A stretch of 64,000 bases of DNA from Bdellovibrio bacteriovorus (GCF_001592745.1 NZ_LUKD01000007.1:27567-91566), one strand, 5' to 3'. Counted from the first letter of the stretch, positions 16,464 through 25,935 are shown. Notes: generated by a model not told the origin, from the letters alone. A program made the numbers and translations.

Positions 16464-17258
16464 TTACTTCCCTATCAGTCTGTGAAAATTACCCGTAGTG
16501 ATATCTAATATTTCTAGAGGATCAAGTGATTTTAGCTCCCCTATAGTTCTTGCCACCTCCCAGATACTCTCAGGAGGGTTTAAGCCATCTTTATAGGCAG
16601 GTGGAGGCTGATCCGGGCTGTCACTTTCGATCAGAAGATACTCTAAAGGCATTTCTTTCACGGCCTGATGCAACTTCTTGTTGTCAGGGCGACACACCGG
16701 CCCGCCGATGGAAAGATACAAGCCTCTGTTTAGAAAATCTTGCGCCTTCGCCCCGCTGCCGTTGAAAGAATGTACCATACCTTTTTGTTTCGGAACGCCG
16801 TACAGGTCTAAAATTTTTAAACTTTCTTCGTGCGCCTGCACTAAGTGAAGAACCATCGGTTTTTGCGAAAAGTGCGCAAGCTCAATCTGCTGAGCAAAAA
16901 CATCCAATTGGCGCTCGCGGGAATCCTTCATGATGTGAGGGCGAAAATCCAAACCCATCTCGCCGATGGCTAAGGCTTGCGGTAAGGCGGAGGCCAAAAG
17001 ATTTAAAGCCTCTTCACACTCCTCATCGTCGTGAGCCGCCACCCAATAAGGGTGCAGGCCGAAGCACAATCCAATGTGCGCCGGGTGGCGCTTTTTAAGC
17101 TCTTGTTGTTTGTTCCAGTCTTCGGGTCCCACTCCGCCCTGCATGAAGAAATGCAGGCCACGGCCGCGCGCTTCTTCGATAATAGCGTCCTGCTGCCCCT
17201 CCCAACGAGGGTCGGCCAAATGTCCATGAGCATCGATCCAGAATCCAAAACCAATCAT
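16464..17258 (-). CDS. tatD: TatD-family metal-dependent hydrolase
   Basis: TIM-barrel amidohydrolase, 264 residues; characterised TatD proteins are metal-dependent DNases/3'-5' exonucleases. Visible ligands are HGH in IDAHGHLADP (strand 1), the Glu of AIGEMGLDF, His of MVLHLVQAHEE, His of GMVHSFNG and the Asp of LIESDSP. It ends 10 bp before tcdA and is likely cotranscribed with it. High confidence for family, lower for the substrate. Confidence 0.88.
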   Translation of the reverse strand: MIGFGFWIDAHGHLADPRWEGQQDAIIEEARGRGLHFFMQGGVGPEDWNKQQELKKRHPAHIGLCFGLHPYWVAAHDDEECEEALNLLASALPQALAIGEMGLDFRPHIMKDSRERQLDVFAQQIELAHFSQKPMVLHLVQAHEESLKILDLYGVPKQKGMVHSFNGSGAKAQDFLNRGLYLSIGGPVCRPDNKKLHQAVKEMPLEYLLIESDSPDQPPPAYKDGLNPPESIWEVARTIGELKSLDPLEILDITTGNFHRLIGK

Positions 17259-17337
17259 AGGTCCTGGTTATATCGTGAAAAGCAGGACTCGAACAAGGTT
17301 CAAATTCCGCCGATATGTTCCAGGTGAAGGAGTTTCT

Positions 17338-18393
17338 ATGAAGCAGAAATTACGCCTGGGTTTTGATGTAACGATGGAAAAGGGTGCAACGTGGCGTCCT
17401 TTAAAAGTGCAATTCTGGAATCAGGAAGAAAGCTATAAGAAGTTTTCTCCGACAGCGCCGTTTAAGTATCATGCGGACGCATTGACCGGATTGTCGTTAG
17501 TCAAACTGAACCACTACATTAAAAGCCCGGTGGCGACTCCTCACCTTGATTATTCCTTCGCGGTGGAAGCGTGGAAAGCCTTGGATCCTCACTCAGAGCT
17601 TTATGAGCGTTCGCAAAAACGTGTTCGTGCTTTGCAATCTCATCTTGCGGTTGTGAATCCTGAATACTGTGCTGAGTTTGAAGATCAATTTAACGAGCAC
17701 TTCGAGATGGCTATTAAACCTTGGGGCGTAGACCTTACGGCTTTGTGGCCGCTGTTGGATACTTTTGCTTCATTTGAAAATAAAATCGGTGCGCCTTTGC
17801 TTTATAACTTCGGCTTGAATTTCTCTAAACCCTTCACTGAGAAATTGCATGCTTTGTACTCGTTCCTATATCACCTGAGAAGTCTTGTAGCCATTGACCA
17901 CAATGCTCACGTGGAAGACCCTTCACATGAGGCGGTGAAAGTAGATGCCATCACAGATTATTTACCCCGTGCAGAGTATGTGGTGAACGATGCCCTTCTT
18001 TATTGGAATTTCAAAAAGTTTTCTCAACCTTTCTCGGGTCCAAAGACTCCAGACACTCGTGTCGATAAACTTTTTGTAAATCCGATGGAAAAAGCTTTCC
18101 ACAAGTACTCGCACAATGCGTGTCACTTGGTGGACAATCTTCCAAAAACTTTCGTCTCTTCATTAAATCCGGTAGAGCTTGAAGAAGCCTTCTATTTGGT
18201 GCAAATGGATTGGCTCTTGGGTTCTCCGGCGGGACTGCTTTTCAAAATCCGTGAAGAGATTTTCGGTTTGCAAAGTGGTTACGAAAAGATTTTCTGGAAA
18301 GATGTGGAACCTGTCTTTCACTCTAAACCCGTTGCTTTGCACTTGTGCTGTGAGCTCAGCCCAGAAACTGTTTACGGCAAAAAAGCAGGATAA
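17338..18393 (+). CDS. Conserved-looking cytoplasmic protein of unknown function
   Basis: 351 residues without signal peptide or membrane segment. It is rich in aromatic residues and histidines (e.g. YHADALTGLS, HKYSHNACHLVDN, LHLCCELSPE), which might ligate a metal, but no domain was recognised. The ATG at 17338 is chosen over an in-frame ATG 21 codons upstream because GAAGGAG lies eight bases before it and the extra residues are basic and unconserved in character. A bidirectional terminator follows directly. Confidence 0.75.
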   Translation: MKQKLRLGFDVTMEKGATWRPLKVQFWNQEESYKKFSPTAPFKYHADALTGLSLVKLNHYIKSPVATPHLDYSFAVEAWKALDPHSELYERSQKRVRALQSHLAVVNPEYCAEFEDQFNEHFEMAIKPWGVDLTALWPLLDTFASFENKIGAPLLYNFGLNFSKPFTEKLHALYSFLYHLRSLVAIDHNAHVEDPSHEAVKVDAITDYLPRAEYVVNDALLYWNFKKFSQPFSGPKTPDTRVDKLFVNPMEKAFHKYSHNACHLVDNLPKTFVSSLNPVELEEAFYLVQMDWLLGSPAGLLFKIREEIFGLQSGYEKIFWKDVEPVFHSKPVALHLCCELSPETVYGKKAG

Positions 18394-18403
18394 TCTGCAA
18401 AAG

Positions 18404-18430
18404 AAAAAGGGCCTTCAAAAGGCCCTTTTT
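18404..18430. terminator. Bidirectional rho-independent terminator
   Basis: 12-bp stem AAAAAGGGCCTT / AAGGCCCTTTTT around a CAA loop, between the convergent genes ending at 18393 and 18436. It is followed by T-runs on both strands. Confidence 0.88.
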
Positions 18431-18435
18431 TATTC

Positions 18436-19113
18436 CTAACCGTTATTCGCCGCCGCCCTTTGAAGCCATTTTTCTCTCAGTTTTTTCGCGACAAAATAAA
18501 CAATCAACAAACCGATGATCGCAAACACCACAAGTTTGAATTGGCGAAGGTATTTTAAGATGGGCTCCCCATAATGAGCCAACAGGTAGATCTGTGTAGG
18601 AACACTGATCAAAGCCGCAATGCCATCAATCACTAGGAACTTCCAAGCTGGATAGCGCAGCATACCGCAGGCCAAGTGCCCTGGGAAACGAAGGCCTGGA
18701 GTGAAACGGAAGATACCGCACGCATAGGCACCATATTTATGAGTCCACTCTTCCACTCGTTTCATCATGTGCTCAGGAAAGAACTTACGAACACGCGGAT
18801 GGTAGAGCATCTTTCGCCCGAACACTCGCCCTATCAGATAGATTATGAAGTCGGCCCCGACAACGGCGGTGAAAGCAATAATAGAAGCTGTGTGCACACT
18901 GACGACCGGCGCACCTTCATAAGGCGGCGGGAAATGCTGAGGGTGCGCGCCCATAAAGGCCAGAATCCCCACGCTGATCAACGTCACTTCTTCCGGCAAC
19001 GGAAAACCGACTGCCGAAAGCATCATCATACCAATTAAAGCCGCATAGACCGTACCGGGTTGGTAGGCAAATTGCGACATCCATTGAAATATGGGCTCGT
19101 TAGCAAATTCCAA
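18436..19113 (-). CDS. DedA-family (SNARE-associated/VTT) membrane protein
   Basis: 225 residues with about five hydrophobic segments. DedA signatures are VGFPLPEEV near residue 40 and FRFTPGLRFPGHLACG near 140, the conserved Arg/Pro-Gly motif of the family. Characterised members are involved in lipid (undecaprenyl phosphate or phosphatidylethanolamine) flipping and membrane homeostasis. The start is TTG at 19113, supported by AGGAGA eight bases upstream and by the absence of a better ATG before the first helix. The upstream RluA-like gene is divergent. Confidence 0.87.
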   Translation of the reverse strand: MEFANEPIFQWMSQFAYQPGTVYAALIGMMMLSAVGFPLPEEVTLISVGILAFMGAHPQHFPPPYEGAPVVSVHTASIIAFTAVVGADFIIYLIGRVFGRKMLYHPRVRKFFPEHMMKRVEEWTHKYGAYACGIFRFTPGLRFPGHLACGMLRYPAWKFLVIDGIAALISVPTQIYLLAHYGEPILKYLRQFKLVVFAIIGLLIVYFVAKKLREKWLQRAAANNG

Positions 19114-19210
19114 TTACAGTTCTCCTGAGGCACCCACTATGCGGGAAAGCGTCGCACTTGAACACACTTACCACACCGTGCTATGTGTAGTTTCTTTGTT
19201 AAGGAATAGT

Positions 19211-20065
19211 ATGCAGAGTGCCAGAGGTTTTGAATATGGAGTAAGACACATAATAAGTCCTCAGTCCGGAAGACTTATTGATGTTTTATTGAGCACTTTG
19301 TCCCTCGACCGGACTGAGATCGAATTTTTGTTGGGTCTTGGCTCAATTTATTTGAACCACAAAAGAGTTAAAGAAGATTTCTCGGTTTCTGCCGGCGACT
19401 ATCTTCGCGTACACACAAAACCCCGCCGCTTCCCCGTTTTCGATATAAATTGGAATGACCGCGTGATTTTTAGCGACGAAAACTTCATCGTCGCCAACAA
19501 AATTTCCGGCATTCCCGTACATGCCAGCGTCGACAATGATCAAGAGCATCTGCAGTTCTATCTTAGCAAGGCGTTGGACTGCGATCTTTTCGTCACTCAC
19601 CGCTTAGACGTACCAACGAGAGGCCTAGTCGTCTTCGCCAAGAGTTTAAAATTTCAAAGTGAGTTTAATAAACTGCTCTTACAAAGAGAAATGACAAAGA
19701 TCTACAAAGCCACGGTCGAAGGCCAAGGCCTGCAAACCGGCGTTCTGACACATTATATGGAGCCATCTCCTCGCGCACCAAAAACAGTTTCGCACGAACC
19801 GCACGAGGGCTGGCAAGACTGCGTGCTGGAAATTTTAGATATCAAATTACTCGCAGAAAACCGCAGCGAATTAAAAATTCATCTTCTAACAGGAAGAACC
19901 CACCAAATCCGCGCACAACTAGGCTACGAAAAACATCCGATCATCGGCGATCACGCCTACGGCGCAAAGAAAATCAGTGACATCGAAAAAATCGAACTCG
20001 AAGCCAACGAGCTTTCGTTCGTAGATCCCATAAAAAATCAAAAGCATTCTTTTAGTCTAAGTTAA
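19211..20065 (+). CDS. RluA-family pseudouridine synthase
   Basis: Converts specific uridines of rRNA or tRNA to pseudouridine. 284 residues from ATG 19211, chosen over an upstream start because TTAAGGAATAGT precedes it and the 40 extra residues are not family-like. An S4-like N-terminal domain (IDVLLSTLS...GSIYLNHKRV) is followed by the catalytic fold with HRLDVPTRG (catalytic Asp133) and the late motif LLTGRTHQIRAQL. Pro-Thr replaces the more common Thr-Ser after the Asp. Which RNA position it modifies cannot be told. Confidence 0.87.
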   Translation: MQSARGFEYGVRHIISPQSGRLIDVLLSTLSLDRTEIEFLLGLGSIYLNHKRVKEDFSVSAGDYLRVHTKPRRFPVFDINWNDRVIFSDENFIVANKISGIPVHASVDNDQEHLQFYLSKALDCDLFVTHRLDVPTRGLVVFAKSLKFQSEFNKLLLQREMTKIYKATVEGQGLQTGVLTHYMEPSPRAPKTVSHEPHEGWQDCVLEILDIKLLAENRSELKIHLLTGRTHQIRAQLGYEKHPIIGDHAYGAKKISDIEKIELEANELSFVDPIKNQKHSFSLS

Positions 20066-20092
20066 GGAAATCGGAATCACATTTTTAGCAAT

Positions 20093-20255
20093 GATTTGTG
20101 AGTGGGGTAAGCCCCCTCTGCAAGCCAGTCCGGAGGAAGGCCTTTGCCGGCGCCACGATGGCGCGAACCGCCTGAAAGGCGGCGGCAACTGAGCCTGGAC
20201 GGCGTGCCGACCGTAGCGACAGGCTTGCAGAGGGGGCTTACCCCACTCACAAATC
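20093..20255. repeat. Structured intergenic element A: 34-bp perfect inverted arms around a three-way-junction core
   Basis: Arms 20093-20126 and 20222-20255 are perfect 34-bp inverted repeats. The 95-base core folds as contiguous helices: outer stem TTGCCG (20144-20149) with CGGCAA (20183-20188), hairpin GCGCC/GGCGC (20150-20164, loop ACGAT), a GAA linker, hairpin CCGCC/GGCGG (20168-20182), then GCC/GGC (20193-20203) and GTGCC. The core is homologous to that of the element at 40613-40759 although the arms are unrelated. It sits between two convergent genes and may act as an RNA, a strong terminator or a mobile palindrome; none is proven. Confidence 0.8.
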
Positions 20256-20272
20256 CGTCGCTGAAAGGGTGG

Positions 20273-21202
20273 TTAGAATACCCAAGCGTTCGTCATTAAA
20301 GAATACTGCGTATTTTGCGGTTGGACGAAAGCGATGTCCTGACCACGGTAGCTGTTTAACATAGTGTCGTTACTAACACCCAATGTGAATGAAAGACCAC
20401 GCATTGGACGGATCCACAAGCTTGCACCCAAACGAAGTGCTGTTGTGTGGTTTCCTTCAAGATCTTCCACATTCGAAGTGTGGTACCAGCTTTCGTTGAA
20501 ACCTGATTTTGTTGTGATACTGAACATCGAGTTGATGTCCCATTGGAATTGAAGATAGTGCTCAAGACCAAATTGCTTTGTGGTTTGACGAGGGTCAAAC
20601 ACGTAACCACCGTCATCGAATTGCGGTACGTCTTGGTTGAAAGACGCTGTTTGGCTTTGCAAGTAAATGTCCGGCTTCGCTACGTAAGCCACAAGAATGG
20701 AACGAGACAACGCCAAATCAGCATAACCTTCAAGACGGATTTTGCTGATTGTTTTTTGGTTCTGAGAAATACGGCTTGTTGGCAAATACCATTTCACTTT
20801 ACCAGAAAGATCCACGTCCCCGATGTAGCCTAAGTCGTAATTTGAGTAAACGAAGTGAATGTCGTTTAAAGAAAAATCAGAAGTGACTTCGTCGCCGTAT
20901 TCGTTTTGACCTTGAGTCGTGAAGTTAAAAGGAACACGTAAAGAAGCACGGCTGTTGGAATCCAATTTGTAGTTCAATGAAAGGTAGCTGTAAGTGTCCA
21001 TGGAGCGTGTGTCGGTTGCTGTTTTTCCGGGCTTCATGTTTTGTACTGAAGCGATCGAAAAGAACGACATATTCCAGTCATTGAAGCGCCCCGCATCCGT
21101 TGAGATCTGAGCACCGAAGTCCTCTCCATCCAAAACCGCCGCAAAAGAGGGGGAAGCCACAAAAAGGCAGGAAAGGGCTAAAGCGAGCGATTTTCTCAAC
21201 AT
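20273..21202 (-). CDS. Predicted outer-membrane beta-barrel protein
   Basis: 309 residues with a signal peptide (MLRKSLALALSCLFVASPSFA|A) and a mature part of alternating amphipathic strands (YSYLSLNYKL, RASLRVPFNF, GLSFTLGVSN) that ends in NAWVF, i.e. the C-terminal aromatic signature recognised by the Bam machinery. ATG 21202, with GGAG six bases upstream, is preferred over an upstream ATG. Function unknown; a channel or adhesin are both possible. Confidence 0.75.
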   Translation of the reverse strand: MLRKSLALALSCLFVASPSFAAVLDGEDFGAQISTDAGRFNDWNMSFFSIASVQNMKPGKTATDTRSMDTYSYLSLNYKLDSNSRASLRVPFNFTTQGQNEYGDEVTSDFSLNDIHFVYSNYDLGYIGDVDLSGKVKWYLPTSRISQNQKTISKIRLEGYADLALSRSILVAYVAKPDIYLQSQTASFNQDVPQFDDGGYVFDPRQTTKQFGLEHYLQFQWDINSMFSITTKSGFNESWYHTSNVEDLEGNHTTALRLGASLWIRPMRGLSFTLGVSNDTMLNSYRGQDIAFVQPQNTQYSLMTNAWVF

Positions 21203-21353
21203 ACGTACTCCTAATATTCCAGTCTGGATCGGGGTGTTTATGCCATAGCGCTGCGCATTGCGCAATATCCAAAGTTTAGACATAGTATGTCTCAACCTAA
21301 TCCTAAAACTCTTTCGACTTGAGATGAGTCCACAAACCCCTTAGTGTGACGTC

Positions 21354-22535
21354 ATGAAAAATTTACGACTCATTCAAAAATTCATCCTTTGTATCGCCCT
21401 TCTAGCTCTGGCTGGATGTGCTGTTTCCTTTAAAAAAGAAAAGTGGGATCTGCCTCCAAAAGCCGCTGATGAAATCAGCGTGATGTCCTTCAACGTCGAG
21501 AACCTTTTCGACACAGTAAAAACACCGGGCCACAATGATGAAACCTATTTACCATTGAGTGCGAAAAACGCAGACCCTAAGCTGCGCGAAGCTTGTGTCA
21601 AAAATAATGACAGTAGCTACCGCCGTGGCGAGTGCCTCAGCACTGATTGGAGCGAAGAGGCTTTGAATAAGAAACTTGCTAACGTTGCTAAAGTTATTTT
21701 AGGCGTTGATGGCAAAGGACCGGATGCTTTGATGATCATGGAAATCGAAAGCGATGTGGTTCTTCATAAATTGAATACAGAGTATTTGAAAGAGGCTGGC
21801 TATATCACAGAAGTGATTATTGATGGCCCGGATAAGCGTGGCATCAACTTGGCGTTCTTATCTCGCTTCCCTGTTGTTGGAAAGCCCATCCTGCACCCGG
21901 TCCCTTGGAAACCGAAAGAAGAGAAAGACCGCGAGTGGATGGAGCGTTCTCGTCGCATCTTAGAAGTGACGGTGAAAGCTCCAAATGGCGATCCTATCAC
22001 ATTTATGGCGGCGCACTTCCCGTCTCAGGCGAATCCTACTTACTGGCGCCAACAGATTGCGACTTTCGCCACGGACCTTATCAAATCAAAAGGCCCTGAT
22101 GCCATGGTGGTATTCGGTGGTGACTTAAATATCACGCATGAGGAAGAAAATAACCATCACATCTTCCGCGATATCTTCCAACAAGGTGGCGCCGTTTCTC
22201 ACTTTGTCGGCTGCAAAGAGTGCCCGGGAACTCACAACTACCGTAAATCTTGGTCTTTCCTTGATGCACACATTTACAGCAAAGCCTTGCTAGCAGACGG
22301 CAAAGGCAGTTACCAAATGCTGCCAAACACGATCGATGTGATTCGTTACGATGATGTTCACTTGTCTAAAGGGAAATATCCTAAGCGTTGGGACTATGAC
22401 AAAATGGAAGGCGTTGCCGACCACTTCCCACTGTATGTGCGTTTGAAGCAGAGAAGTGAAGCAAAGACGCCGGTAAAAGAAGAAGCTCCTGCAAAACCTG
22501 CGAAGGAAACAAAGAAAACCAAGGGTAAGAAGTAG
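21354..22535 (+). CDS. Endonuclease/exonuclease/phosphatase-family lipoprotein
   Basis: 393 residues. The N-terminus is a lipoprotein signal (LLALAGC, Cys22). The mature protein has the EEP fold signatures: SFNVENLFD (strand 1), MIMEIESD (metal-binding Glu), PDKRGINLAFLSRFPV, FMAAHFPSQ, VFGGDLNI and VADHFPLYV (Asp-His pair). Substrates of the family range from DNA to phosphoinositides and sphingomyelin; being exported, it could act on prey or extracellular nucleic acid or lipid. The tail of about 30 residues is Lys/Pro/Ala-rich. Well supported as an EEP protein. Confidence 0.83.
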   Translation: MKNLRLIQKFILCIALLALAGCAVSFKKEKWDLPPKAADEISVMSFNVENLFDTVKTPGHNDETYLPLSAKNADPKLREACVKNNDSSYRRGECLSTDWSEEALNKKLANVAKVILGVDGKGPDALMIMEIESDVVLHKLNTEYLKEAGYITEVIIDGPDKRGINLAFLSRFPVVGKPILHPVPWKPKEEKDREWMERSRRILEVTVKAPNGDPITFMAAHFPSQANPTYWRQQIATFATDLIKSKGPDAMVVFGGDLNITHEEENNHHIFRDIFQQGGAVSHFVGCKECPGTHNYRKSWSFLDAHIYSKALLADGKGSYQMLPNTIDVIRYDDVHLSKGKYPKRWDYDKMEGVADHFPLYVRLKQRSEAKTPVKEEAPAKPAKETKKTKGKK

Positions 22536-22582
22536 ATTTCTTTAATTCCTGCTGAGGAGATCGAAAGACCTCTTCAACAAAT

Positions 22583-22612
22583 AAAAAAGCCGCGAAGTTT
22601 CGCGGCTTTTTT
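22583..22612. terminator. Bidirectional rho-independent terminator
   Basis: 14-bp perfect stem AAAAAAGCCGCGAA / TTCGCGGCTTTTTT with a two-base apex, between the convergent EEP lipoprotein gene and the lipoprotein gene ending at 22638. Confidence 0.9.
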
Positions 22613-22637
22613 TTATTTCAGCTTTTGATTTTTTTAT

Positions 22638-23588
22638 TTACCAAATGAAAAGGCGGCTGAAATCAACTGTCGGGCTCTCACCACAAGTCGCTGTCGCGGC
22701 TTTGAACTTTGTCCCTTCAACAACGATCTCTGTCTTAGTCAGAATCATGTTTTTAGGTTTCGAACCACCCAAAACCAATTTTCCTTCTGCCGTTGAACAG
22801 AACGGATCCAAGATGACATTCAACTCACCTTTAGCAGTGCTTGTGTTAGCTTTTGTGTCGTCTTTCTTTGTAAATACGAATTTACCATCAAACTTTGTGA
22901 TAGAAGCTTTGCCGCTTTCAAGGCCGGCCGCATCCACTTCAAAGCTCAATTCAGTCTCCATACTTCCTGTGTTGGCTGCTTTATTCAAACGACCGTTCAC
23001 AGTGCCTTTAGAAACCAAAGATGCTTTGTAAGAGTCCGAACCTTCAACCGCAGTTAAAGTCAGCTTCATGTCGTTTTCAAAAACATTTAAAAACGTGACG
23101 CCTTTTTCTTTATCGATAACAGTTTTTGCGTTAACTACAGTCGCAGTAAGTGACTGGATTTTGCCTTCAGCCGTTTTTACCGTCACATTCCACTTTTTAT
23201 TCAAAGTCGATTTATACTCAACACCCGCGACATCGTAGGAGATGACATCGTTAGCGGCATTCAAAATGACCGAATAACCTTCACCGTCTTTCAAAGCGAC
23301 TTTATCAGAAATTTTGTATTGAGATTTAAGATCTTTATTTTCTGAAGTGGCCAAACGAACAACATCCAAAACTTCGATGGCTTTATCTGCAAGTACGGTC
23401 ACACCCGAGTATCCGCCAATTCTAAACTCACCGCCACCGGCAACGGGCTTTCCGGATTTACGGGCATTTTGAGCCTGAATCTTCGCACGCGTGTTCTTAT
23501 CAGTGACAGAGACATCACGAGGCGTACAAGCCGTTGTTAATAGAGCAGAAGAAACGAATAAAGCAGATAAAATGACGGATGTTTTCAT
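22638..23588 (-). CDS. Lipoprotein of unknown function
   Basis: 316 residues starting with a signal peptide and lipobox (LLTTAC). After it a beta-rich, repetitive mature part follows with Lys/Asp/Thr-rich strands and two cysteines near the end (DPFCSTAEGKL, TATCGESP). No domain recognised. The ATG at 23588 immediately precedes the signal peptide; the upstream frame extension lacks one. Probably periplasmic or outer-membrane anchored. Confidence 0.72.
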   Translation of the reverse strand: MKTSVILSALFVSSALLTTACTPRDVSVTDKNTRAKIQAQNARKSGKPVAGGGEFRIGGYSGVTVLADKAIEVLDVVRLATSENKDLKSQYKISDKVALKDGEGYSVILNAANDVISYDVAGVEYKSTLNKKWNVTVKTAEGKIQSLTATVVNAKTVIDKEKGVTFLNVFENDMKLTLTAVEGSDSYKASLVSKGTVNGRLNKAANTGSMETELSFEVDAAGLESGKASITKFDGKFVFTKKDDTKANTSTAKGELNVILDPFCSTAEGKLVLGGSKPKNMILTKTEIVVEGTKFKAATATCGESPTVDFSRLFIW

Positions 23589-23671
23589 GGCTCGGGAATT
23601 TATCCTGAAACAGGGGAAGATTCTAGTGGAACCTCTGCCGCCCTCCGCAAATCTAACCAATTCCTAAAAAT

Positions 23672-24856
23672 TTACAGACGTGTCAAAACAGTAAACAGGC
23701 AGCGAAGTCCACCGTTGTTGATTTTAAGCTCTTTAAGAACTTTATAACCCCCCGGCGGGTTCTGGACGCGTTCCTTATCAGGGTAAAGAATACCCAGCCT
23801 ATCAGGACTATATTGATCGCAAAGAACTTCGACCAGCCCTTTCAGGCCCCCTTTAATAGCTGTGGGTAAACGCTCTCCATAAGGAGGATTTGAAATCAAC
23901 CACAAAGGCCCTTCGGATTTATACGTGCCATCCAGGGCGTCCTGCGCTTCAAACTCACGGGGAGCTGGGGCAAACAAAGACTTTTGTACATCCTGAATCT
24001 GACGCTCGACTTCCGCAAAATTCTTTTCTGCGGCAGGAATCATATCTTCGTTAAGGTCAAAGCCTACGAACTTTTTAAAACCGTAGGTTGCCGGCAGCTC
24101 GTAGTTAAATGCGAAGCTTGGGGAAAGAAAAAGTTTAGGGACTTTCTTCCATTTTTGAAAGGCAAAGGGTCTTGCAAATTGGCCGCTCCATAAAGCGCGG
24201 GCCTCACTTAATAAAGTTCCGGAGCCCATCATAGGATCCAACAATGTTACTTGAGAAAGTTCAGCCGGAGTCAGGTCTTCCATCATCTCTTTTAAAAGAA
24301 AAGCCGCGATGGTTTCTCGGAGAGGCGCTTCGCCTTTAAGGACCGACCATCCGCGCTTATGCAGATGCTCGCCAGTACTGTCCAGACTGATCGTGCAAAG
24401 ATCGTCATCCATACGAATATAGATAGATCCGCAAATATCTGTGGCGGCAGCACCTTTGAATATTTCATTTAAAGCGGACTCAGCGCTGTCTTGAAGTCGC
24501 TTTTCATTGTTCAAGCGACTTTTTTGTGCTGCCACTTCCCACTCAACATTTGCAGAAGTCAGGTACTCTCTCCAAGGCAGGGATTTCATTTTCTGATAGA
24601 ACTTTGGCAGGTCGCGGGCCTTGAATGAAGCCATTCTTAAAAGGACGCGATTCGCGGTTTTCAAAAAGAAATTCAACTGAAGAGCGGCAAACAAGTCCGT
24701 TTCGAATTCTAAACCACCTTGCACCACTTCGACTTCGGGAAATGGCAACGTGTGCGTCTTAGAATCTTTGCCCAAAAGATAAGGCCAGACCTCTTTCATT
24801 TCTGCAAGTGTGCGCTCTTCATAATCCAACGGAGTTGAAACGAAAAAACGATTCAT
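23672..24856 (-). CDS. rlmL: RlmL-like THUMP-domain N2-guanine/N6-adenine-type RNA methyltransferase
   Basis: 394 residues of the COG0116 family: N-terminal ferredoxin-like/THUMP region (residues about 1-160) that binds RNA, then a Rossmann methyltransferase with motif I LLDPMMGSGTLLSEA and the catalytic SNPPYGERL. E. coli RlmKL, about 700 residues, carries a fused second methyltransferase (RlmK) for m7G2069; this protein has only the RlmL half, expected to make m2G2445 in 23S rRNA. It is the last gene of a run beginning with the outer-membrane protein at 29584, with a three-base gap to its upstream neighbour. Confidence 0.83.
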   Translation of the reverse strand: MNRFFVSTPLDYEERTLAEMKEVWPYLLGKDSKTHTLPFPEVEVVQGGLEFETDLFAALQLNFFLKTANRVLLRMASFKARDLPKFYQKMKSLPWREYLTSANVEWEVAAQKSRLNNEKRLQDSAESALNEIFKGAAATDICGSIYIRMDDDLCTISLDSTGEHLHKRGWSVLKGEAPLRETIAAFLLKEMMEDLTPAELSQVTLLDPMMGSGTLLSEARALWSGQFARPFAFQKWKKVPKLFLSPSFAFNYELPATYGFKKFVGFDLNEDMIPAAEKNFAEVERQIQDVQKSLFAPAPREFEAQDALDGTYKSEGPLWLISNPPYGERLPTAIKGGLKGLVEVLCDQYSPDRLGILYPDKERVQNPPGGYKVLKELKINNGGLRCLFTVLTRL

Positions 24857-24859
24857 GAA

Positions 24860-25921
24860 TTAAAATCTCCAGTAGGCGTCAAAGAGCGCGTAGTAACCAT
24901 CTGTCGGCGATAGTTTAAAGGACGTGATATCTGTCGAGTTGATCGAAAAACTGAGATGAAACTTATCCCAGATTTTAAGGTAAGTAAGATACCCCCCGAC
25001 GGCTTTCTTTTCGAAGTTGTAAGAAGGACCTAAAAGAACGCGGTCCCAGTTTCCTAAAATAAACTCATATCCCGATTGTAAAGAGCTTGTTCCCAAGGAT
25101 TTGATGGCTGTCGCATCAGCAGCGTCTTCAAAACTAAAAAGAGCCAATGTCAGCAATGTGTGCGATACGACGGATTCAGAAGAAATAGAGTCCCAATAAA
25201 TATTCAAATTCAGTGTGCTACGACTTTCGCTTGGAATCTTCGCGAAGCTCAAGCCGGTAGAAACGACGTTAGAGTAGGACTCATAGACATTGGCTTTTGC
25301 GGCTGCATTGTAGGCGCCGATAAAGTTTGCCGGAATGATCGTGTTGACCGTCAGCCATTCCGTAGCGCCATAACTCAACTGACCAAACCAGGTGACCATG
25401 TACTCCCCTTCCCACAGGGTTTCGGCCGTTTCACCCACAGCAAGCCCTTGAGTGAAAAGAGGTTTGTACTTCGATGAGATATTTTTATCAGACTCTTTAA
25501 CGATAAGGTCCGTAGAGCCTTTGTACTTTTCGTTTTCCGTGCTGAGATCCAAGTGCATCAACTGATCGCCCACTTGCACGAAGTTCAGACGGGATTGGCG
25601 CAAAAGTTCACAAGTCAGAGTGTAAGTGCCGTCCTGATTGTTTTCGATCCCCGAGACCTCCACAAAGCCAATAATGCCGATAGAAGGAGTGTGGGACTCT
25701 AAGGCCAGGACCTCGCCGATATGCCAGTCATTAAAAGTAGATTCTGCCTTCAGGGTTTTGTGATCGATGATGTTTTCAATGCGGGCGCGAGCTTCCGGCC
25801 GATAATCACGTGAACCTTCCGCAGCGGGTCCACGCAAAATAATAGGAACTTCATCCTCCATCGAAGAATGTGCCTGCGCTGTCGTCACAAGAAGTAGACA
25901 AAGAAGAACCCTTAAGATCAT
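24860..25921 (-). CDS. Predicted outer-membrane protein
   Basis: 353 residues with signal peptide (MILRVLLCLLLVTTAQA|H). Residues about 40-140 form a small beta domain; the rest shows amphipathic strands (WFGQLSYGATEWLTVNTIIPANF, RSTLNLNIYWDS) and ends in FDAYWRF, a terminal aromatic residue as in beta-barrels. It lies 14 bp after the EF-hand lipoprotein and in the same run as its partner barrel, so it is probably made together with them. Function unknown. Confidence 0.7.
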   Translation of the reverse strand: MILRVLLCLLLVTTAQAHSSMEDEVPIILRGPAAEGSRDYRPEARARIENIIDHKTLKAESTFNDWHIGEVLALESHTPSIGIIGFVEVSGIENNQDGTYTLTCELLRQSRLNFVQVGDQLMHLDLSTENEKYKGSTDLIVKESDKNISSKYKPLFTQGLAVGETAETLWEGEYMVTWFGQLSYGATEWLTVNTIIPANFIGAYNAAAKANVYESYSNVVSTGLSFAKIPSESRSTLNLNIYWDSISSESVVSHTLLTLALFSFEDAADATAIKSLGTSSLQSGYEFILGNWDRVLLGPSYNFEKKAVGGYLTYLKIWDKFHLSFSINSTDITSFKLSPTDGYYALFDAYWRF

Positions 25922-25935
25922 GAATTGACCTTAAC

